Assembly (NCBI GenBank): GCA_937902455.1
Contig: CALELI010000049.1
Coordinates: forward strand, 1 to 33,855
Length of the DNA stretch: 33,855 bases
Source: an uncultured Prevotellaceae bacterium
Lineage (GTDB): Bacteria > Bacteroidota > Bacteroidia > Bacteroidales > Bacteroidaceae
Reading direction: 5' to 3'
Shown here: in pieces, positions 1 through 7,001 of the stretch
How positions within the stretch are numbered: position 1 is the first letter of the stretch
How the letters are laid out: every line of letters starts with the position of its first letter
Made by a program: the position numbers and the translations under genes
Notes under the pieces: generated by a model
The model's database searches: none
What the model saw: only the letters and a program-made list of their open reading frames with translations
What the model was told of the DNA's origin: nothing

Positions 1-21
1 TTTTCATCCGTTCTATTCATA

Positions 22-45
22 GTTATCGTCATCGTTATCGTTATC
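22..45. repeat. Hexamer tandem repeat (GTTATC-like, 4 copies)
   Basis: Four consecutive 6-bp units read GTTATC, GTCATC, GTTATC, GTTATC. They lie in a non-coding stretch left of the first gene. No function can be assigned; replication slippage is a likely origin. Confidence 0.6.
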
Positions 46-83
46 GTACAGAATGTATTGCGGTATTCCACAGACCTTGCTTC

Positions 84-149
84 TCCGTTCCTTGTCCGTT
101 CCTTCTCCCTTGTATCTCCGAACCATCTCCGTACCATCTCCGTACCATC
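84..149. repeat. Degenerate 11-bp tandem repeat, six copies
   Basis: Six units of exactly 11 bp follow one another, each beginning TCC; the last three read TCCGAACCATC, TCCGTACCATC, TCCGTACCATC and the first two TCCGTTCCTTG, TCCGTTCCTTC. Eleven bp is close to one helical turn, so a bound protein would see the units on one DNA face. The array lies downstream of a leftward promoter box at 281-288. Positions 1-396 otherwise hold no gene I can support. Confidence 0.7.
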
Positions 150-280
150 AATCGTTTCACTTCTTCTTTACCCAAACTGTGCGGTTGCCAGTGCCGATGT
201 GGGTGTTAGCGGACGGGATGATTGTTTCAGCGGTTAGGATGTTCATTTCATCGGATGGGACGAGGTTTTCATAACTGGTG

Positions 281-288
281 CAAAGGTA
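281..288 (-). promoter_or_regulatory. Bacteroidota -7 box, leftward
   Basis: The minus strand reads TACCTTTG, a match to the Bacteroidota sigma-ABfr -7 consensus TAnnTTTG. It would drive transcription towards position 1 through the 11-bp array. The gene it serves is probably beyond the left edge. I did not identify a convincing -33 element. Confidence 0.4.
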
Positions 289-315
289 CGAAATGTCTGT
301 TTTTTGTATGATATG

Positions 316-365
316 CCTGTTGAAGATGCAGTAAAGTGTCCTTATGCTGCACCCGACAACAGGCA
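316..365 (-). terminator. Imperfect hairpin after the ExbB-like gene pair
   Basis: GCCTGTTG at 316-323 pairs with CAACAGGC at 358-365, with an inner TGCAG/CTGCA pairing at 328-332 and 348-352. It lies about 30 bp downstream of the leftward gene ending at 397. No uridine tract follows directly, so it may be a weak terminator or a structured mRNA 3' end. Confidence 0.3.
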
Positions 366-396
366 AAACAGGCAGTTGAAGTTTACTGGACAGGCC

Positions 397-735
397 TTAT
401 TTCCTCGGGCTCTGGATGATGCGGATGATGACGGAGATGAGATAGACGATGATTCCGTAAATGGTGGAAATTAACGCTACCCTCAAACCACTTGCAAGTA
501 AGGTTGGTGCGATATCACCTGCTTGTATTATATCATCACTTGCCGTGAAAAGGCCAAAGAGAGTCCACATAATGCCAGCCATCATTGCTGCCAGGCCGAG
601 TTCCTTCACCCAGTTTGGCGCTTTCCAGACAGCAAAGAGCATTGCGATAAGAAAAAGTGTGACTACCGACATTCCTGCCGAACCACCCTCTACGAATAAC
701 TGAGGGATGGAAAACATGAAAATTATTGTTGACAT
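397..735 (-). CDS. Small MotA/TolQ/ExbB-like membrane protein (paralogue 1)
   Basis: This 112-residue protein has no catalytic motif but shows about three hydrophobic segments (near residues 8-37, 47-66, 82-106). The second half, with an A-G-D-I-A-P-T-L-L-A-S-G-L-R-V-A-L-type segment followed by a membrane helix, resembles the conserved core of MotA/TolQ/ExbB proton-channel subunits, where a glycine-rich helix precedes a gD.sp.l..G...AL.tT..G pattern. Known family members are usually about 200 residues or more and pair with an ExbD/TolR partner; none is seen here. It lies 34 bp downstream of a paralogue sharing the WKAP-WVK motif, so the two are probably co-transcribed. Assignment is by eye; a generic small membrane protein is the alternative. 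Confidence 0.65.
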   Translation of the reverse strand: MSTIIFMFSIPQLFVEGGSAGMSVVTLFLIAMLFAVWKAPNWVKELGLAAMMAGIMWTLFGLFTASDDIIQAGDIAPTLLASGLRVALISTIYGIIVYLISVIIRIIQSPRK

Positions 736-769
736 GATGTTTCTGTGTTTTTAAGAATTAATAAAACAT

Positions 770-1114
770 TTAGATTCGCGGTTTGCGTGCTATTCGGATG
801 ATCAGTGATACGAAGAAGATAAACATTCCGTAATGCAATGAGCAAACTACGGGAACTAATGACTTCGTGATATCTACTGTCGTCATATCACTTCCTTCTC
901 GTTGAAAGGTGTCGCAGAAAGACCTGAAATCTATCAGTGCGAACATCACCCCCACAACCAGTGCAGTGATGCCTATCTTCTTCACCCATGCCGGTGCCTT
1001 CCAGGCGGCAACTGCCAGCCCAACGAGAAGGACTGTGAGGATTACTTCGCATAGCAGGCTTGCCTGACAGTTTACTTGAAGTTCGTGGTACAAAAGGTCT
1101 AAAAGTACATACAT
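770..1114 (-). CDS. Small MotA/TolQ/ExbB-like membrane protein (paralogue 2)
   Basis: This 114-residue protein aligns along its length with the next gene: both have a hydrophobic first helix, a WKAP(A/N)WVK(K/E) loop near residues 38-45, a second hydrophobic helix, and a C-terminal helix ending IIRI followed by basic residues. Its middle is more diverged (a cysteine and phenylalanine-rich segment) and it lacks the clear channel-like G-L-R-V-A-L stretch of its partner. The start is an ATG with a -7 box about 80 bp upstream. It is probably the first gene of a two-gene operon. The function is unknown; a paired or hetero-oligomeric membrane channel is an inference. Confidence 0.6.
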   Translation of the reverse strand: MYVLLDLLYHELQVNCQASLLCEVILTVLLVGLAVAAWKAPAWVKKIGITALVVGVMFALIDFRSFCDTFQREGSDMTTVDITKSLVPVVCSLHYGMFIFFVSLIIRIARKPRI

Positions 1115-1192
1115 AATCGTTCGTTTTTTGATTGGTTAAACATTAAATTGCTTTTTTGACGCGTCTGTCGTTCTTCCATGAGGAACTTGCTG

Positions 1193-1200
1193 CAAAGGTA
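1193..1200 (-). promoter_or_regulatory. -7 box for the ExbB-like gene pair
   Basis: The minus strand reads TACCTTTG, matching TAnnTTTG. It lies about 80 bp upstream of the gene starting at 1114 and nothing intervenes, so it is the best candidate promoter for the leftward pair. Confidence 0.55.
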
Positions 1201-1239
1201 TGAATAAATTTGTTCCGACGAGCATTTTTTGCCGTTTGT

Positions 1240-1278
1240 ATCCCCCTGTATGGATGTCGAAACCCATTATAGGGGGAT
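1240..1278. promoter_or_regulatory. Long inverted repeat between divergent promoters
   Basis: Arms ATCCCCCTGTA (1240-1250) and TATAGGGGGAT (1268-1278) pair over 11 bp with one G-T wobble, and ATGG/CCAT continues the pairing inside the loop. It sits between the leftward -7 box at 1193-1200 and the rightward one at 1341-1348. No T-tract follows on either side, so an operator is more likely than a terminator. Confidence 0.4.
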
Positions 1279-1314
1279 TTGAGACATGAAGAATGGGATT
1301 TATTTTTCATCTTA

Positions 1315-1348
1315 CATTCTTCATTATTCATTTTTATTACTAAATTTG
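1315..1348 (+). promoter_or_regulatory. Promoter of the LytTR-GH105 operon
   Basis: TAAATTTG at 1341-1348 matches the -7 consensus TAnnTTTG and lies 38 bp upstream of the LytTR start codon. The 29 bp from 1315 to 1343 are identical to 5425-5453 in front of the FKBP operon, so the two rightward operons share a promoter module. Confidence 0.65.
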
Positions 1349-1385
1349 CAGACAAAACCATCAGAAAGCTACGTTTTCACGTATC

Positions 1386-2126
1386 ATGGCAAGAAGAATA
1401 GCAACAACTGTCGTCTACTGGATTGTCGCCATCTTGTTGGTGGCAAACATCCTCACAAGTCTCGACTACCTGTTTGGCGAGGCCCTGTTCATTGCGACCA
1501 TGTTCCTCCCCGGTGCACTTGCACTGCGATACTTTCTTTTCAAGGTGTCGTTCAGTAACAGGAAGAGGGGGCTGATGAGTGCCGTATGTGTTGTGGCTGC
1601 CATACTGATTGCCGAGATATTTCTCATCATCGTGGCAAACGGCATGATGGATCATCTCCGTGCTGACGCATGGAATGGCGAGGAGACTGGCATTCCTGAC
1701 GTCACTATCAATCCGGTGTTCATCGGTATTATCGTCACCGTACTCTGTGTAGGCGACTATCTTCTGTCGGAGTATGTCAGCAGGAAATATCGCAAGGAGG
1801 AAAAGGACGCAACCATTCGTTTCAACTCCAATCGTTCTCCTGTTACATTATTCATAAGGGACATACTCTATGTTGAATCAAACGACTCGGAAACCTGGGT
1901 GTTTGCACGGGATGGCGAGAAATACCGCAACAAGACTCCTATATCGCACTGGGAAGCGCTGCTTGGCGACGGTTTCATCCGTGTACACCGCAGTTACCTT
2001 GCCAATCGTTCTGCATTGACCCGTATGGATTCCGACATGGTTTATCTGGGAGAGACGGCTCTTCCTGTATCTCGAAAATATAAAGACGACGTCAGTCATG
2101 AAGTATCTAATCGTATTCCTGAGTAG
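1386..2126 (+). CDS. Membrane-anchored LytTR-family transcriptional regulator
   Basis: This 246-residue protein has an N-terminal half with four predicted membrane helices (about residues 9-28, 32-52, 61-83, 113-133) and a C-terminal LytTR DNA-binding domain (about 145-240). Landmarks of that domain are I-R-D-I-L-Y-V-E-S-N near residue 160 and F-I-R-V-H-R-S-Y-L-A-N near residue 198, the latter a LytTR hallmark. There is no receiver domain, so it is not a classical response regulator; the membrane part may sense a signal or partner. Its 3' end overlaps the GH105 gene by 29 bp, implying translational coupling and joint expression. The stop codon is TAG. The DNA-binding call is firm; targets are unknown. 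Confidence 0.88.
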   Translation: MARRIATTVVYWIVAILLVANILTSLDYLFGEALFIATMFLPGALALRYFLFKVSFSNRKRGLMSAVCVVAAILIAEIFLIIVANGMMDHLRADAWNGEETGIPDVTINPVFIGIIVTVLCVGDYLLSEYVSRKYRKEEKDATIRFNSNRSPVTLFIRDILYVESNDSETWVFARDGEKYRNKTPISHWEALLGDGFIRVHRSYLANRSALTRMDSDMVYLGETALPVSRKYKDDVSHEVSNRIPE

Positions 2127-3279
2127 CCTGGTGCTGTGCACCATGAGTGCATACGGGCAGGCAGAAGCCAGGGGGGAGGGCGGCACGCCTTACAGCCTGA
2201 GGATGGTGCGTTCGGAGATGAAGCGGACTCCGAAGTCGTACTTGCTGGACTTTTCGAAGAAGCCTAAATGGAGCTATGTGATGGGTATAGAGCTGGAGGC
2301 AATGCTCGACACCTATCTCCGCTATGGGGGCGACGATATCTGGAAATACATTGAGGAATATCCGGGAACGATGATTGACTCGCTGGGCAACACGACTGGA
2401 TACAGGTATGAGGACTTCAATCTCGACAACATACGTCCTGCCAGGTTCATTCTGAGGATGTACAGGATGAGTCCGTTCCCGGGCGGCAGGGAGGCCCTGG
2501 ACAGGTATCTCAGCCAGCTGAGGAACCAGCCGCGCACTCATGACGGCCCGTTCTGGCACAAGAAGATCTATCACGACCAGGTGTGGCTGGACGGGATTTT
2601 CATGGGGCTGCCGTTTTATGTGATGATGGACGAGGGTGTGTATGATGATGCCGTCGACCAGATCCTGATGACCGACCGACGGACGTTCGACAGGAAGACG
2701 GGACTCTGGAAACATGCCTACGACGAGAAGCACAGTATGTTCTGGGCTGACCCGGTGACGGGACAGTCGAGGCACACATGGGCAAGGGCCCTGGGATGGT
2801 ACGTGATGGCGATGGTGGAGGTGCTCGATGTCCTTCCTCAGGACTACGGCAGGAGGGACGAGGTGGTAAGGCTGTTCAGGAAGGCGATGAAGGCCATAAA
2901 GAAGTGTCAGGACAGGGAGTCGGGGGTATGGCATGACGTACTCGACGTGGAGGACAGCCGCAACTATCTGGAATCCACGGCATCGTGTATGTTCGCTTAC
3001 TGTATGCTAAAAGGAACCCGCCTCGGATACCTCGACAGGAAGTATCGCGAAGCGGGTAGGAAAGCCTATGACGGAATTATCCGCAGGTTCATCAGGGAGG
3101 AGGGCGACGGAACCATATCATTGACTGACTGTTGTTCGGTCTCCGGACTTGGCCCGGAAAGCAGTCCTCACCGTGACGGTAGTTTCGAATACTACATGAG
3201 TGAACCAGTCCGCGACAATGACGCAAAGGGCATCGGCCCTTTCATCTGGGCGTCGCTGGAGATGGAACGGCTCATTTGA
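2098..3279 (+). CDS. GH105 unsaturated glucuronyl/galacturonyl hydrolase, secreted
   Basis: This 393-residue protein begins with a signal peptide (about 1-20, ending A-Y-G-Q) and continues as an (alpha/alpha)6-barrel hydrolase of family GH105, the YteR/YesR type. The motif H-D-Q-V-W-L-D-G-I-F-M-G places the probable catalytic aspartate at residue 165, and R-H-T-W-A-R-A-L-G-W near residue 225 is also typical. GH105 enzymes release the unsaturated uronic acid left by polysaccharide lyases. The length fits the family. The start codon lies inside the upstream LytTR gene, and the last 8 bp overlap the convergent GH51 gene. Exact substrate (rhamnogalacturonan, glucuronan or ulvan-type ends) cannot be told from sequence alone. 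Confidence 0.85.
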   Translation: MKYLIVFLSSLVLCTMSAYGQAEARGEGGTPYSLRMVRSEMKRTPKSYLLDFSKKPKWSYVMGIELEAMLDTYLRYGGDDIWKYIEEYPGTMIDSLGNTTGYRYEDFNLDNIRPARFILRMYRMSPFPGGREALDRYLSQLRNQPRTHDGPFWHKKIYHDQVWLDGIFMGLPFYVMMDEGVYDDAVDQILMTDRRTFDRKTGLWKHAYDEKHSMFWADPVTGQSRHTWARALGWYVMAMVEVLDVLPQDYGRRDEVVRLFRKAMKAIKKCQDRESGVWHDVLDVEDSRNYLESTASCMFAYCMLKGTRLGYLDRKYREAGRKAYDGIIRRFIREEGDGTISLTDCCSVSGLGPESSPHRDGSFEYYMSEPVRDNDAKGIGPFIWASLEMERLI

Positions 3280-5284
3280 TTACATATACGTTTATAGAAT
3301 AAGGAGCGACGGCAATCGTGCCACCCTTCTTTATCTTGCACTTCGAAGTCTGAGGAACGATGTTCTCAGGATTGTCGATGGAGTTGGTGTCCTCTGGCTT
3401 TGCCGACTTGAGGGTAACCTGCTCGGACTTTGAGGTACTGAGCTTGCCGCCCTGAACATCGAGTCTCACCTTCACCTCTGTGCTGCCTCCGTTCACGACC
3501 TTGAGATAGACCGTTCCGCTCTGGGTGTCGCGGGTGGCAACGTAATAGAGCTGAGGTAGGTCGCTGTTGCCATAGTGCATTTCGGGAATGTCCGCAGCTG
3601 TGACGGGAACGACCTTGTCGCCAAGATATTTGGAGAACATGCACTGTGCATAGTAGGAAGGAGAGCCGTAGGCGGAGAATGCATCGTAGCCGATGAGGTC
3701 GCTCTCCCACTGCATGCCTGGATACTTCTTCTGCCCGCCATCCTGACTGACATTCACGAAGAGAGGTGCGTAGCAGCTGGCGACGAGGATGTCGCTGTTG
3801 CGCTCCATGCAGGTCATCCATGCAGCATCGCCGAGGGCTGCGTTGAGGTTGGTGGTAGGGCCACCTTCCCTTGACGCCCATTCTCCACAGAAAATCTTAG
3901 GGCCGTTACGGTCGTAGGAATCATACTGCTGGGCTGCCTTGTACATGCCTTCCGTGTTGCGGTAGTAGTGCTCGTCGATCATGTCGACCTTGAGGTTTGC
4001 AGGGTCGTCGGAACCGGAACGGAGGGCCTTCTCGTCGATGGTGGAGATAATCTGCAACTGAGGATACTTGGCCTTGATGGCTGTGTAGAACTGCTGGAAA
4101 CGATGAGGATAGCTGCCGCTTCTGTCGAAGAAGTCCTCGTTGCCGATTTCTACATAGTGGAGCTTGAATGGCTGAGGATGGCCGTCCTTCACACGCTGGG
4201 CTCCCCATTTTGTCTGAGGACCGCCAATCACGTATTCAATCTCGTCGAGAGCATCCTTGATGAATGGTTCGAGGGCTTCGCCTTCTACATAGTCGCCCTG
4301 AAGGACATAACCTGCGAAGACTCCGAGGATTGGCTCTGCACCAATCTTCTCTGCCCATGTGAGGAATTCGAGGATACCCATTCCGTCGGTTGACCAGTAG
4401 CCCCAAGGACACTGGTGTCCCGGACGCTCAGAGAGTGGACCTACTGTGTTCTTCCAGTTGAAACGCTCGTTGAAACGGTTTCCTTCGAGATAGTTTCCTC
4501 CAGGGAAACGGAGGAATGCAGGGTGCATCTCTGTCATCATGTCCATGAGGTCGTCACGAAGACCGGCAAACTTTGTTCCACGCTTTGAGGCAGGGAAGAG
4601 AGTGGCATAGGAGATTTCGTATTTTCCAGCCTTGGCGAATGTGATGAAGAATACTGCGTTGGTAGTTTCGCTGATGGCATCTCCAATCTGGAGCGTGAAG
4701 TCCTTCTGCTGCCATGAACTGCCAGAGACAGAAAGTGTCTGCTGAGCAAGGACCTTATTGTCCTTTGCCGACCTGAGTCCCACTGTCACATTTCCAGGAG
4801 TGTTGATGAAGAAGCTGCCCGTGTACTTTGTGTTCGGAGTGGCTGCGATTCCCCAGAAACCCTTGTTGATGACTCCCTCGCCGTCCTTCTTTGTCTCGAT
4901 TACCAGCGAGTTATGTCTTACAACCTCAGGAGCCATGTTTGGTATAGTCCTCTTTACTGGCATCTGGCGGTTGGCGATTCTGCAAGTGGCACTGAGAGTG
5001 TCGGTAGGTTCCCATGAACGTGGCTTCGGAGCTGTTCGCGTACGAGGACGCTGGCCCTGTCCGCGGCCCATCTCCTGCAATTCCCTCATAGTGGGATCAC
5101 GGAGAAGCTGGGCGTTCAGGCCGCCTTCATAGGAATAGTTGATTTCCTCGGTCATGAGACCATAGAGTGTAGGACTGACTGTCCTGTCAGCCTTGTCGAG
5201 ATTCAATGTCAGTGTCTGGGCATCGACAGCACTGGCTGCAACCATACAGCAAATTGCTGTAAGAAGTACTTTTAGATTGTTCAT
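3272..5284 (-). CDS. GH51 alpha-L-arabinofuranosidase, secreted
   Basis: This 670-residue protein has a signal peptide (about 1-22, ending V-D-A-Q), an N-terminal beta-sandwich like that in many Bacteroidota GH51 enzymes (about 110-235), and a (beta/alpha)8 domain with a C-terminal beta domain. E-I-G-N-E-D puts the acid/base glutamate at E383, and I-D-E-H-Y-Y the nucleophile at E438; both fit clan GH-A. GH51 enzymes release terminal L-arabinofuranose from arabinoxylan and arabinan. The length is normal for the Bacteroidota form. It has its own promoter box at 5348-5355, divergent from the FKBP operon, and its 3' end overlaps GH105 by 8 bp. Confidence 0.92.
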   Translation of the reverse strand: MNNLKVLLTAICCMVAASAVDAQTLTLNLDKADRTVSPTLYGLMTEEINYSYEGGLNAQLLRDPTMRELQEMGRGQGQRPRTRTAPKPRSWEPTDTLSATCRIANRQMPVKRTIPNMAPEVVRHNSLVIETKKDGEGVINKGFWGIAATPNTKYTGSFFINTPGNVTVGLRSAKDNKVLAQQTLSVSGSSWQQKDFTLQIGDAISETTNAVFFITFAKAGKYEISYATLFPASKRGTKFAGLRDDLMDMMTEMHPAFLRFPGGNYLEGNRFNERFNWKNTVGPLSERPGHQCPWGYWSTDGMGILEFLTWAEKIGAEPILGVFAGYVLQGDYVEGEALEPFIKDALDEIEYVIGGPQTKWGAQRVKDGHPQPFKLHYVEIGNEDFFDRSGSYPHRFQQFYTAIKAKYPQLQIISTIDEKALRSGSDDPANLKVDMIDEHYYRNTEGMYKAAQQYDSYDRNGPKIFCGEWASREGGPTTNLNAALGDAAWMTCMERNSDILVASCYAPLFVNVSQDGGQKKYPGMQWESDLIGYDAFSAYGSPSYYAQCMFSKYLGDKVVPVTAADIPEMHYGNSDLPQLYYVATRDTQSGTVYLKVVNGGSTEVKVRLDVQGGKLSTSKSEQVTLKSAKPEDTNSIDNPENIVPQTSKCKIKKGGTIAVAPYSINVYVIK

Positions 5285-5347
5285 AAACGGTTAATTTAAT
5301 AAGTTGTAAAAGTTAATTAATTGTATCACGAATGTGCGATTTGCGTA

Positions 5348-5355
5348 CAAATTTA
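5348..5355 (-). promoter_or_regulatory. -7 box for the GH51 gene
   Basis: The minus strand reads TAAATTTG, matching TAnnTTTG, 64 bp upstream of the GH51 start codon. It is divergent from the promoter at 5451-5458, so 5285-5477 is a bidirectional regulatory region. Confidence 0.6.
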
Positions 5356-5424
5356 TGAATAATTATTAATAATGTGATGTGAAAAAACAAAAAAATCATT
5401 TTTTCCCATTTATTTTTCATTTTT

Positions 5425-5458
5425 CATTCTTCATTATTCATTTTTATTACTAACTTTG
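5425..5458 (+). promoter_or_regulatory. Promoter of the FKBP-esterase operon
   Basis: TAACTTTG at 5451-5458 matches TAnnTTTG and is preceded by the 29-bp block shared with 1315-1343. Transcription would start near 5465, which excludes the TTG codon at 5463 as start and favours the ATG at 5478, leaving a very short leader. Confidence 0.65.
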
Positions 5459-5477
5459 CAAGTTGAATAAGAATTTT

Positions 5478-6086
5478 ATGGATAAGTTAAGTTATGCTCT
5501 TGGCCTTGGAATAGGTCAGCAGCTCAAGCAGATGGGGCTGAAAGATGCACTCTGTGTGGATGATTTCGCACAGAGCATTGTTGATGTTCTGCAAGGTAAT
5601 GAACTGAAGATAAAGAATTCAGAAGCACAGAAAATCGTAAACGAATTCTTTGAGAAGCAGGAGAAGCAGATGCAGGAAGAAAAGGCTGCGGCAGGTAAGC
5701 AGGCACTTGAGGAGGGAAAGGTGTTCCTCCAGAACAACGGTGCAAGGAAAGAAGTGGTGACGACAAAGAGCGGACTTCAGTACGAAGTGCTCACCGAAGG
5801 AACCGGCAAGCATCCAAAGGCAACCGACAAGGTACAGTGTCATTACGAAGGACGACTCATCGACGGAACAGTGTTCGACAGTTCCTACAAGAGAGGCGAA
5901 CCAGCCGTATTCGGACTGAACCAGGTGATTGCAGGGTGGACAGAAGGTGTCCAGCTCATGGGTGAAGGTGCAAAGTATCGTTTCTACATCCCTTATCTTC
6001 TCGGATATGGTGAGAATGGTGCCGGAGCAATGATTCCTCCGTTCGCAACACTGATATTCGATGTAGAATTGCTGAAAGTGCTCTAA
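5478..6086 (+). CDS. FKBP-type peptidyl-prolyl isomerase, cytoplasmic
   Basis: This 202-residue protein has an N-terminal helical FKBP_N dimerisation domain (about 1-90) and a C-terminal FKBP domain (about 95-202). Family landmarks include Y-E-G-R-L-I-D-G-T-V-F-D-S-S, V-I-A-G-W-T-E-G-V and I-P-Y-L-L-G-Y-G. There is no signal peptide or lipobox, so it should act in the cytoplasm, unlike the two paralogues that follow. I chose ATG 5478 because an in-frame TTG at 5463 lies at or before the expected transcription start. It is the first gene of an operon of three FKBPs and an esterase. It is likely a FkpA/Mip-like folding catalyst; its client proteins are unknown. Confidence 0.92.
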   Translation: MDKLSYALGLGIGQQLKQMGLKDALCVDDFAQSIVDVLQGNELKIKNSEAQKIVNEFFEKQEKQMQEEKAAAGKQALEEGKVFLQNNGARKEVVTTKSGLQYEVLTEGTGKHPKATDKVQCHYEGRLIDGTVFDSSYKRGEPAVFGLNQVIAGWTEGVQLMGEGAKYRFYIPYLLGYGENGAGAMIPPFATLIFDVELLKVL

Positions 6087-6131
6087 GTAAGAAACATTCA
6101 ACATTAAAATACTAATAATTAAAAAAACGTT

Positions 6132-6989
6132 ATGAAAAAGATTTTATCTCTCGCAGCAGTTAGCGCTGCAATCGTTCTCGCTTCATGTAACGGCGGAACA
6201 AACCCTACATTGAACGACAATGTAGACTCTCTCACATACGATCTCGGTATGGCTCAGGCAGATGGTCTCAAGCAGTACATGACCATGCAGCTTCAGGTGG
6301 ACTCTACTTGCATCGAGGACTTCATCAAGGGTATGAAGGACGGATGTGAGAAGGAACTCAGCAAGAGCGAAGACGCTTACCGCAAGGGTCTCGACGTAGG
6401 TGCCCAGGTTAAGCAGATGGCAGAAAGCCTCTCTAAGGATGTATATGCTGACGACTCTACCAAGTCAGTAAACGTAAAGAACCTCCTCGCAGGTCTTATC
6501 GCAGGTCTAAAGGGCACTGCTCCAATGAGTTCAGACAGCGCATACGCTGAATTCAACAAGCTGCTCGAGCCAATCCACAATGCTAATCTCGAAAAGACTT
6601 ATGGCGACAACCGTAAGGCTGGCGAGAAGTATCTTGCAGAAAACAAGAAGAAGGAAGGCGTAGTAACTCTCGAATCAGGAGTTCAGTATAAAGTTCTCGT
6701 TGCAGGCGACGGTGCAATGCCAACAGACACAACAGTCGTAAAGTGCAACTACGAAGGCAAGCTCATCGACGGAACTGTATTCGACAGCTCATACGAGCGC
6801 AACCAGCCATTCGAGGTAAACCTTGCTCAGGCAAACGTAATTCCAGGATGGGTAGAAGTTCTGAAGCTTATGCCGGCAGGCAGCAAGTGGGAAGTTGCAA
6901 TCCCTTACGATCAGGCTTACGGAAATCGTGAAATGGGTCAGATCAAGCCATTCTCTGCTCTCATTTTCACTATCGAGACTCTGAAATAA
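6132..6989 (+). CDS. FKBP-type peptidyl-prolyl isomerase, lipoprotein
   Basis: This 285-residue protein opens with a lipoprotein signal ending L-A-S-C (cysteine 19), so it should be anchored to a membrane. An FKBP_N-type dimerisation domain (about 28-165) contains two short paralogous segments, followed by an FKBP domain (about 175-285) with Y-E-G-K-L-I-D-G-T-V-F-D-S-S and N-V-I-P-G-W-V-E. It is one of three paralogues in a row and differs from the other two mainly in its export signal. It starts 45 bp after the previous gene and ends 12 bp before the next, which supports co-transcription. It probably assists folding of exported proteins. Confidence 0.92.
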   Translation: MKKILSLAAVSAAIVLASCNGGTNPTLNDNVDSLTYDLGMAQADGLKQYMTMQLQVDSTCIEDFIKGMKDGCEKELSKSEDAYRKGLDVGAQVKQMAESLSKDVYADDSTKSVNVKNLLAGLIAGLKGTAPMSSDSAYAEFNKLLEPIHNANLEKTYGDNRKAGEKYLAENKKKEGVVTLESGVQYKVLVAGDGAMPTDTTVVKCNYEGKLIDGTVFDSSYERNQPFEVNLAQANVIPGWVEVLKLMPAGSKWEVAIPYDQAYGNREMGQIKPFSALIFTIETLK

Positions 6990-7001
6990 ACTTGTTTCGT
7001 A

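Noticed and set aside
53..366. Short open frames on both strands at the left edge
   Set aside because: They are composed of the tandem repeats or lack a supported start; at most a 29-codon leader frame (246 to 157, minus) is conceivable.
5463..5477. TTG start for the first FKBP
   Set aside because: The -7 box at 5451-5458 places the transcription start at about this codon; ATG 5478 is a better start.
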